Shown one piece after another: positions 58,395 through 64,000 of a DNA stretch of 64,000 bases; within the stretch, counting starts at the first letter, position 1, and each line of letters begins with the position of its first letter. Location: NCBI GenBank assembly GCA_017534535.1, contig JAFXVZ010000003.1, forward strand, positions 1-64,000, in the 5' to 3' direction. This stretch comes from Bacteroidaceae bacterium (GTDB taxonomy: Bacteria; Bacteroidota; Bacteroidia; Bacteroidales; Bacteroidaceae). The position numbers and the translations under genes were made by a program. The notes beneath the pieces were generated by a model. That model was given only the letters and a program-made list of their open reading frames with translations. It searched no databases and was not told where the DNA came from.

Positions 58395-58406
58395 ATAGAT
58401 TCTTCC

Positions 58407-59351
58407 ATGTTAGATTTGTCAGTTATCATCCTTACAGGAAATGAGGAACTACATATAAAACGTTGTCTGGATATTATATGTCCTGTGGTAAAGGATGTTT
58501 TTGTGATAGACTGTTTTTCCAAGGACAGGACGGTGGAGATAGCCCGATCATACGCCAATGTTCATGTACTCCAGCACGAGTGGCCTGCAACAAAGTATGC
58601 CGGACAGTTTAACTGGGCTTTGGAGAATGCTCCTATTACTACGAAATGGGTAATGCGATTAGATGCAGATGAATATCCTATGCCTGATTTGATTGAGGAA
58701 ATGAAAAAGAAGATTCCTTTGATTGATGATGATGTTACAGGTATTGTTATTAAGCGCAGGCATATCTTTATGGGCAAATGGATGAAACATGGCATATATC
58801 CTGTTAAGTTATTAAGAATATTCCACTATAAAAAAGCCTACTGCGAACAACGACTGATGGATGAGCACATCCAGTTGCTTGAAGGAAGGATTGTTGAGTT
58901 TGATAATGATTTTTGTGACGAGAATCTTCATGATGTCTCTTGGTTCTGTCATAAACATGTTGATTATGCCACCAGAGAGGCTGTTGATATGCTTGATATC
59001 GTATATAATCTTACAGGTGTAACAGCATCAGATGCAAACAGGGGGATAGGCGCTCAGGCTGAAGCCAAGAGAAGAAAGAAGCTGGCCTATGCCCAGCAAC
59101 CTCTCTTCTGGCGCTCGTTTGTATACTTTTGTTATCGCTATTTCTTTCGTGGGGGATTCCTTGACGGCAAGGAGGGCTTCTTGTTCACTTTCATTCAAGG
59201 ATGGTGGTATCGCACTCTTGTTGATGCAAAGGTACTTGAAGTAAGAAAATGGTTGAAAGCCAATAATCTGAAAGCTGAATCCTTAGAAGGTAAACAAGCC
59301 TTGAAAGGATATATCAAGGATAATTGGGGTATTTCATTGCCTTGTAACTGA
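58407..59351 (+). CDS. Glycosyltransferase family 2 (KdtX/WaaE-like)
   Basis: A 314-residue GT-A enzyme. LDLSVIILTGNEELHIKRCL, DVFVIDCFSKDRTVEIARSY and the metal-binding RLDADEYPMPDLIEE are followed by a region with HIFMGKWMKHGIYPVKLLRI, which is typical of the WaaE/KdtX-like GT2 subgroup in capsule loci. It begins 12 bp after the acetyltransferase gene. Confidence 0.9.
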   Translation: MLDLSVIILTGNEELHIKRCLDIICPVVKDVFVIDCFSKDRTVEIARSYANVHVLQHEWPATKYAGQFNWALENAPITTKWVMRLDADEYPMPDLIEEMKKKIPLIDDDVTGIVIKRRHIFMGKWMKHGIYPVKLLRIFHYKKAYCEQRLMDEHIQLLEGRIVEFDNDFCDENLHDVSWFCHKHVDYATREAVDMLDIVYNLTGVTASDANRGIGAQAEAKRRKKLAYAQQPLFWRSFVYFCYRYFFRGGFLDGKEGFLFTFIQGWWYRTLVDAKVLEVRKWLKANNLKAESLEGKQALKGYIKDNWGISLPCN

Positions 59352-59364
59352 AAGAGGTTGACTC

Positions 59365-60222
59365 ATGAAGATATCCGTTGTCACGGTAACATATAATAGC
59401 GGGGCTACCTTGAGGGATACTTTGGAGAGTGTTCTTCATCAAGACTATTCTGACTATGAACTTTTAATCAAGGATGGTGGCTCAACGGATGATACATTGG
59501 ATATATGTCGCGAATATGAACCTCGATTTGGGGGACGTTTGAAGCTTTTATCTTCTCCAGATAAAGGTCCTTATGATGCCATGAATCAGGGAATACAGGC
59601 TACTACAGGTGAGGTTGTTGGCATATTGAACTCGGATGATTTTTTTACATCGAAAGATATTCTTCGTACCATCGCACGTCAGTTTGAACAGACGCCAGAT
59701 ATTAATGCCATTTATGGCGATGTGCATTATGTAAAGGGAGAAGATACATCGAAACTTGTAAGATATTACTCTAGTCGATTGTTCAGACGGAGTTGGATGC
59801 GCTTTGGCTTTATGCCAGCCCATCCTTCATTCTATTGCCGGAAGGCAACTTATGAACGTTTCAAACTTGATGTTGCGAAAATTGAAGGCTTCAAGGACGA
59901 TATGAGTTGTGCCTACTACAATACTTCATATAAGATAGCAGCTGACTTTGAGCTTCTTCTTAGGACTATATTCGTAGGACGAATTAAGACGTTCTATATC
60001 AATAAGGATTTCGTGACTATGCGTGCTGGTGGTATAAGCAATAGTGGGGCAAACTGTCATATGCAGATTAACCGAGAACACTTAAGGGCACTTAAGGAGA
60101 ATGGCGTGTATTCCAATATTTTTTTCCTCTCCCTCAGATATCTGTATAGAATTTGTGAATTGACATTAGGATGGATAAGCCACATGCGTTCAACATTAAG
60201 TAATGACGTATATTGTATATAG
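59365..60222 (+). CDS. Glycosyltransferase family 2 (WcaE-like)
   Basis: A 285-residue GT-A enzyme. MKISVVTVTYNSGATLRDTL, LLIKDGGSTDDTLDICREYE, SPDKGPYDAMNQGIQATTGE and the metal-binding LNSDDFF are the exact motif order of WcaE-like transferases. It is the last intact gene of locus D and is followed by a hairpin 33 bp after its stop. Confidence 0.92.
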   Translation: MKISVVTVTYNSGATLRDTLESVLHQDYSDYELLIKDGGSTDDTLDICREYEPRFGGRLKLLSSPDKGPYDAMNQGIQATTGEVVGILNSDDFFTSKDILRTIARQFEQTPDINAIYGDVHYVKGEDTSKLVRYYSSRLFRRSWMRFGFMPAHPSFYCRKATYERFKLDVAKIEGFKDDMSCAYYNTSYKIAADFELLLRTIFVGRIKTFYINKDFVTMRAGGISNSGANCHMQINREHLRALKENGVYSNIFFLSLRYLYRICELTLGWISHMRSTLSNDVYCI

Positions 60223-60242
60223 ATATAAGATGGGCGATGGAT

Positions 60243-60344
60243 GATGTAAGTTATGGAAGGTCGGTGCTTAGGCATCGGCCTTCCTTCGTTTTATCCCTAA
60301 ATCTTTTAGGCGATTATTTTTTGTTTTTGGGTAAATGTTGTATT
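60243..60344. repeat. 102-bp repeat, copy 1 (identical to 62327-62428)
   Basis: Base-for-base the same as 62327-62428 by reading. It carries a terminator-like hairpin and the left part of a promoter. In this copy the promoter is interrupted at TATT, where a WecA-type gene fragment begins. Confidence 0.9.
60255..60284. terminator. Hairpin after locus D
   Basis: GGAAGG and CCTTCC close a stem continued by CGGTGC/GCATCG around a TTAG loop, followed by TCGTTTTATC. It is placed to end the locus D transcript. Confidence 0.7.
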
Positions 60345-60582
60345 GTGCACCGATTGCTGTTGCGTGAGAATCTGAGAAAGGCGCATCGCAAGCATGCTTA
60401 TCACTTGATGGCGAATGAGTTGAAGATGGGACATCTGAAGGTGTCGTTGTTGTATATGGCTTTGCAGTTGGTTGTCTCACTTGGATTTATCTTCCTGTGT
60501 CCAAATACTCCTACAGCGCATTGGTGGTATCTGATAGGGGCATCTTTAGTCCTTTGCTTGGCGTATGTGGCATTTATAAGAA
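60341..60582 (+). pseudogene. Duplicated 3' end of the WecA-type gene
   Basis: About 240 bp matching 41469-41708 with only a few differences. The frame reads HRLLLRENLRKAHRKHAYHL and continues through ANELKMGHLKVSLLYMALQL, then diverges. The rest of the gene is missing. The left junction shares TATTGTGCACCG-type bases with the repeat before it. The remaining bases to 60640 hold no gene. Confidence 0.88.
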
Positions 60583-60647
60583 GGCTGAAGGATGGAGGCT
60601 TTTACTCACATAAATGGCACAGATAACGCCGATTTTATTCAAACCGT

Positions 60648-60678
60648 TTTGTGATTTAAATTAAAGTACATATATTTG
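60648..60678 (+). promoter_or_regulatory. Bacteroidetes promoter for the unknown two-gene unit
   Basis: TTTG (60648-60651), exactly 19 bp, then TATATTTG (60671-60678). This matches the Bacteroidetes -33/-7 consensus TTTG-N19-TAnnTTTG, 24 bp before the ATG at 60702. Confidence 0.75.
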
Positions 60679-60701
60679 TAGCGTTATTAAGAGATTGAAT
60701 A

Positions 60702-61187
60702 ATGGAAGATAACAAACAGAACGTGGCTAATGAACCAGTAATGACGTATGGGAAAAATTCCTATGCAGATGTCATGCTTTACTTGCACAACACGGGAATA
60801 TCTCGTGAGGTGAAGGAGAAGGTGGGGCATAGACTTGTGTTCGAAATATCTGCTTTATATCTTTCAAAGGCTTTTGACCGTCTTGATTATTTGGCTACCT
60901 TGAAAGAGGATTGGGATGGGGAAGGTGCTCTACCCATTTCTCGACAAGTGCTTGACAACTTGAGAAGAGTGCTTTTTATTTCTGATGACAATGATTGGAA
61001 GGAATGGATGATAGGACCAGAAACTAATGGTACTTTAGGCCTTCAAAGCAGTGTCTCTGATGCCTGTATAAGTATAGGTGAAAACGAATATTCATATTAT
61101 GCTGAAATAGATGGCAAAGAGTTGCATGGTAATCATTTGGCATTTTCTCCCTCTTCTTTTTTGGAAACAATGAGGCTAATTGGATAA
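60702..61187 (+). CDS. Uncharacterised protein with a WDGxGA motif (first of a pair)
   Basis: A 161-residue protein without signal peptide or membrane helix. The only motif I recognise is LKEDWDGEGALPIS at about residues 68-81, a WDG(x)GA-type signature that recurs in small accessory proteins of unknown function often encoded as the first of two genes. The N-terminus is polar (MEDNKQNVANEPVMTYGKNS). Its stop overlaps the next start by 1 bp (TAATG). It has its own promoter. Function unknown; toxin-antitoxin or defence-type roles are possible but unsupported. Confidence 0.72.
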   Translation: MEDNKQNVANEPVMTYGKNSYADVMLYLHNTGISREVKEKVGHRLVFEISALYLSKAFDRLDYLATLKEDWDGEGALPISRQVLDNLRRVLFISDDNDWKEWMIGPETNGTLGLQSSVSDACISIGENEYSYYAEIDGKELHGNHLAFSPSSFLETMRLIG

Positions 61188-61666
61188 TGGTTATGGGAGA
61201 ATGTCCGATCTCAAATACAGAAGTTGTTGCTCGTATCCTTAATAAAGACTGGTTTGATGAGGGAAAACTTATGCATGTTGCCTTCACACTTCGTCAAGGT
61301 GAGACTTATCTATCTGTAAACCGTCCTGCTATATCAACTTTTGAGGAAGATGTGAAGTCCTTTGTAATAACTCATCCTTCTTATGCATTTGATGAAAACA
61401 CAATGGGGTTTCGATGCGCATCTTTGAATGTCGGAGATGTTCGGAATATTCAAGTGGAACTCGACGAAAGAATGATCAAGGTTGAAGTGGAAGTAGAGCC
61501 GCGTAATACCCATGTCAAATCTCATGCTGGTATATTTACACGATATAAGAATAAGAATCTTAAAATGGGTGACTCTATCTCTGATAATGATACTAAGGTT
61601 TGCTATTCTGCCGATGCTATTCTACTAAAGGTACGCTTGCAGTTGCTTCGAATGGCAAAATATTGA
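61187..61666 (+). CDS. Uncharacterised protein (second of a pair)
   Basis: A 159-residue soluble protein coupled to the previous gene by a 1-bp overlap. Segments such as YLSVNRPAISTFEEDVKSFV and VELDERMIKVEVEVEPRNTH suggest a mixed alpha/beta or beta-rich fold. I do not recognise a family. The tight coupling suggests that it acts with the WDGxGA protein. Confidence 0.72.
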   Translation: MVMGECPISNTEVVARILNKDWFDEGKLMHVAFTLRQGETYLSVNRPAISTFEEDVKSFVITHPSYAFDENTMGFRCASLNVGDVRNIQVELDERMIKVEVEVEPRNTHVKSHAGIFTRYKNKNLKMGDSISDNDTKVCYSADAILLKVRLQLLRMAKY

Positions 61667-61726
61667 GAACTTTTTGTAAGCTGAGATTTTGTGACAGTAA
61701 GATTCAATTTTAAAAATTAAAGATAT

Positions 61727-62311
61727 ATGTTTACACTGATTGATTTATCATACGAGAAGGATGCCTTGGAGCCTGTGATTAGCACCAAGACAATGGAGTT
61801 TCATTATGGGAAGCATTTGCAGGCTTATGTGGATAACTTGAATAAGCTGCTTCCTGGTAGTGGACTGGAGGGGTTGGACCTGGAAGATATTGTTAAGCAA
61901 TCCTCTGGTGCTATATTTAACAATGCCGGTCAGGTGCTGAACCATAATTTGTATTTTACCCAGTTTGGCGCAGCTACAGAGATAGCGAATGTGCCTTTTG
62001 GTGCATTGGCTGCTCAGATTGAGAAGCAGTGGGGGAGTATCGATGCTTTTAAAGAAGAGTTCGTCGCCAAGGGCGTAGGTGTCTTTGGCAGTGGCTGGGT
62101 ATGGTTGTCTGCTCAAGTTGATGGTACATTGGTCATCACACAGGAACCTGGTGCTTCTAACCCTGTGACCAAGGGGCTGAAACCTCTGCTTACATTCGAC
62201 GTTTGGGAGCATGCTTATTACCTCGACTACCAAAACCGTCGTGCTGCCCATCTTGCAGAGCTCTGGAAGATTTTGGATTGGAAGCTGATAGAGCAAAGAT
62301 GGGAAAGGTAA
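61727..62311 (+). CDS. sodB: Fe/Mn superoxide dismutase
   Basis: A 194-residue dismutase. EFHYGKHLQAYVDNLNKLLP holds the first metal His, NHNLYFTQF the second, and TFDVWEHAYYLDYQNRRAAH carries the metal Asp and His near the end, with GSGWVWL in between. It disproportionates superoxide in the cytoplasm. It is not part of the polysaccharide genes and marks the return to housekeeping DNA. A hairpin lies 27 bp after its stop. Confidence 0.96.
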   Translation: MFTLIDLSYEKDALEPVISTKTMEFHYGKHLQAYVDNLNKLLPGSGLEGLDLEDIVKQSSGAIFNNAGQVLNHNLYFTQFGAATEIANVPFGALAAQIEKQWGSIDAFKEEFVAKGVGVFGSGWVWLSAQVDGTLVITQEPGASNPVTKGLKPLLTFDVWEHAYYLDYQNRRAAHLAELWKILDWKLIEQRWER

Positions 62312-62326
62312 AAAGGAAGATGTAAA

Positions 62327-62428
62327 GATGTAAGTTATGGAAGGTCGGTGCTTAGGCATCGGCCTTCCTTCGTTTTATCCCTAAATCTTTTAGGCGATTA
62401 TTTTTTGTTTTTGGGTAAATGTTGTATT
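62327..62428. repeat. 102-bp repeat, copy 2 (identical to 60243-60344)
   Basis: Lies between sodB and the mutarotase gene. It includes the hairpin at 62339-62368 and runs into an intact promoter. Because the promoter here is whole and drives a gene, this copy is probably the source. Confidence 0.9.
62339..62368. terminator. Hairpin after sodB
   Basis: The same 30-bp hairpin as at 60255-60284, followed by TCGTTTTATC, 27 bp past the sodB stop. Confidence 0.72.
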
Positions 62429-62432
62429 TTTG
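62404..62432 (+). promoter_or_regulatory. Probable promoter of the mutarotase-fucP unit
   Basis: TTTG (62404-62407), 17 bp, TATTTTTG (62425-62432), 22 bp before the ATG at 62455. The spacing is 2 bp shorter than the Bacteroidetes consensus. Confidence 0.55.
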
Positions 62433-62454
62433 CAGGCAATAAAATGGTATTGAA

Positions 62455-62796
62455 ATGAAAAGATATTGCCAGACATTGACGCTTGTGGATGATGAGGAGA
62501 TGATCAGAAAGTATGTGCATGTCCATTCACAGGTGTGGCCTGAGATTATACAAGGTCAGCGGGAGGTAGGTATCCTACATATGCAGATTTATCGCCATGG
62601 ACGTAGCCTTTTTATGATTATGGATACGGTGGACGATTTTGACTTTGAGCGGGATATGGCACGATTGGCTACGCTGCCCAGGCAGGCTGAGTGGGAGGCA
62701 TACGTGAGTCAGTTCCAGGGTTGTGCCGCTGAGTCAAGGAGTGACGAGAAATGGCAATTGATGGAGAAGATTTTTGATTCCTCTACAGGGGAGTAA
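62455..62796 (+). CDS. L-rhamnose/L-fucose mutarotase family protein
   Basis: A 113-residue protein with YCQTLTLVDDEEMIRKYVHV then HSQVWPEIIQGQREVGI, LHMQIYRHGRSLFMIMDTVD and EWEAYVSQFQG. This is the RhaM-type fold that interconverts anomers of L-rhamnose or L-fucose. A fucose permease gene begins 14 bp later, so fucose is the more likely substrate here. It belongs to sugar uptake, not polymer synthesis. Confidence 0.9.
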   Translation: MKRYCQTLTLVDDEEMIRKYVHVHSQVWPEIIQGQREVGILHMQIYRHGRSLFMIMDTVDDFDFERDMARLATLPRQAEWEAYVSQFQGCAAESRSDEKWQLMEKIFDSSTGE

Positions 62797-62810
62797 CGAT
62801 TATATTTGCA

Positions 62811-64000
62811 ATGAAGAGTACGATAACAACGAAAGACGGTATCAATTACCTGGTGCCTTTTATCTTGATAACAAGCTGCTTTGCCCTGTGGGGCTTTGCC
62901 AATGATATCACGAACCCCATGGTGAAGGGTTTTTCGAAGATTTTCCGCATGAGCGTGACGGAAGGGTCGCTGGTGCAGGTGGCTTTCTATGGAGGCTATT
63001 TCTGTATGGCACTACCGGCTGCATTGTTCATTAAACGCTTCAGCTATAAGTCTGGTATCTTGATGGGACTGGGACTGTATGCTATCGGAGCGTTGATGTT
63101 CATCCCCGCGGCAAGCATCGGGAATTATTATCCTTTCTTGGTGGCTTATTTCATCCTGACCTGCGGATTGAGTTTCCTGGAAACGAGTGCCAACCCGTTC
63201 ATCCTGTCGATGGGAGAACCCGAGACGGCGACAAGGCGGTTGAACCTGGCACAGTCGTTCAATCCCATGGGGTCTTTGTGTGGTATGTTCGTGGCGATGT
63301 ATTTCATCCAGGCAAGGATGAATCCGCTTTCTACAGCTGAACGTGCATTGCTGGATGATGCTTCATTTGAGGCCTTGAAGGCATCTGACTTGGCGGTGGT
63401 GGTGAAACCCTATGCTGCCATTGGTATTCTGCTGGCGATAGTGTTTGTGCTGATTCTCTTGACCAAGATTCCTATCAAGAAGAAAGAAACAGGGGGGATG
63501 TCTTTGGCGTTTGGTCCAACCCTCAAGCGTCTGTTTGCCAACAAAACTTATCGTAATGGCGTGGTTGCCCAGTTTTTCTATATCGGAGCACAGATTACCT
63601 GCTGGACATTCATCATTCAGTATGGAACACATGTGTTCATGGGGGAAGGCATGGATGAACAGTCGGCAGAGATCTTGAGTCAAAGGTTGAATATCGTGGC
63701 AATGGCGCTGTTCTGTTGCTCTCGCTTCGTATGTACAGCCTTGATGAAGTATTTCCGTCCTGCTGCGATGCTGACCTTGTTTGCAGGAGCAGCGATTGTA
63801 TTCTGCATGGTGGTGGCTTTTGTTGGTGGTCGTGTGGGCATCTACAGCTTGGTGGCTGTGTCCATTTGCATGAGTTTGATGTTCCCAACTATCTACGGTT
63901 TGGCACTCAAGGATGTGGGTCCTGATGCTGAGATTGGTTCTGCGGGATTGATTATGGCGATATTGGGTGGTTCGTTGTTGCCACCGGTACAGGCTTTGAT
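62811..64000 (+). CDS. fucP: L-fucose:H+ symporter (partial, runs off the right edge)
   Basis: An open frame of 396 complete codons from the ATG at 62811 reaches the window end. SCFALWGFANDITNPMVKGF, FYGGYFCMALPAALFIKRFS, LSFLETSANPFILSMG and RLNLAQSFNPMGSL are the signature segments of FucP-type major facilitator symporters. About ten of twelve helices are visible. It imports L-fucose with protons across the inner membrane. It forms a unit with the mutarotase gene. Confidence 0.93.
   Translation, partial: MKSTITTKDGINYLVPFILITSCFALWGFANDITNPMVKGFSKIFRMSVTEGSLVQVAFYGGYFCMALPAALFIKRFSYKSGILMGLGLYAIGALMFIPAASIGNYYPFLVAYFILTCGLSFLETSANPFILSMGEPETATRRLNLAQSFNPMGSLCGMFVAMYFIQARMNPLSTAERALLDDASFEALKASDLAVVVKPYAAIGILLAIVFVLILLTKIPIKKKETGGMSLAFGPTLKRLFANKTYRNGVVAQFFYIGAQITCWTFIIQYGTHVFMGEGMDEQSAEILSQRLNIVAMALFCCSRFVCTALMKYFRPAAMLTLFAGAAIVFCMVVAFVGGRVGIYSLVAVSICMSLMFPTIYGLALKDVGPDAEIGSAGLIMAILGGSLLPPVQAL

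Noticed and set aside
60213..60626. A 137-residue gene after the last GT2
   Set aside because: The frame joins non-coding repeat DNA to a copied WecA-type gene end; it is a fragment and not a gene.
62801..62808. TATATTTG directly before fucP as its own promoter
   Set aside because: It lies only 2 bp before the ATG, too close for a -7 element serving that start, and no TTTG is found at the right distance. The gene is more likely read from the promoter at 62404.

Overview
The window looks like a piece of a Bacteroidales chromosome, most likely a gut Bacteroides, Phocaeicola or Prevotella relative. The case rests on a Wza/Wzz pair of Bacteroidetes type, the antisense cassette VirE-like primase / DUF4248 / HU-like / smalltalk / amidase, promoter matches to the Bacteroidetes TTTG-N19-TAnnTTTG consensus, and frequent ATGA-overlapped polysaccharide genes. 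Species cannot be fixed from the sequence alone.

Almost everything is extracellular polysaccharide biosynthesis. Locus A (1-22307) runs from the end of a Wza-like exporter through Wzz, a Wzx flippase, an EpsG-type polymerase and glycosyltransferases. Three unusual tailoring sets sit inside it: an SDR, a MenD-like ThDP enzyme and a pyruvyltransferase (2962-6756); a CDP-polyol set made of a cytidylyltransferase fused to a Gfo/Idh/MocA oxidoreductase, an SDR, a CDP-glycerol-type phosphotransferase and a phosphodiesterase-like protein (10110-15303); and a small acyl-ACP pathway with a NeuD-like transferase, two acyl carrier proteins, an AMP ligase, a KAS III and a FabG-like reductase (16469-20827). 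It ends with an acetyltransferase carrying a G9 tract and a LicD protein. The likely product is a phosphate-containing, acylated, perhaps pyruvylated polymer.

The antisense cassette (22426-26721) separates locus A from the next loci. A small HTH gene opens locus B (26925-34552): two glycosyltransferases, an initiating phosphoglycosyltransferase, an acyltransferase, UDP-glucose dehydrogenase, a galacturonokinase-like GHMP kinase and a sugar nucleotidyltransferase. A scar region with tRNA fragments and an internally deleted ATPase follows. Locus C (35557-44127) has two epimerases, two DegT aminotransferases, three GT2 enzymes and a WecA-type initiating enzyme. Next is an unusual module (44281-48699) of WbqC-like protein, radical SAM enzyme, permuted ATP-grasp-like protein and a PstS-like protein without signal peptide, with ATGA-coupled micro-ORFs. 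A second ATPase scar leads into locus D (49142-60222), which has its own WecA-type enzyme, Wzx, Wzy-like polymerase, glycosyltransferases and acetyltransferases. The right end (60223-64000) holds duplicated scar DNA, an unknown two-gene unit, superoxide dismutase, a rhamnose/fucose mutarotase and the start of a fucose permease.

A feature that cuts across the window is a set of degenerate low-complexity tracts, all with a 7-bp period (families around ATTGACN, GAACAAT/TATTCAT, GGTTAAA and GATGTAA). They occupy intergenic gaps and gene edges and also lie in frame inside at least five genes. With the duplicated scars (ATPase remnants, phosphoglycosyltransferase tails, WecA tail, a 102-bp perfect repeat) they show that this region was assembled by repeated recombination of cassettes.
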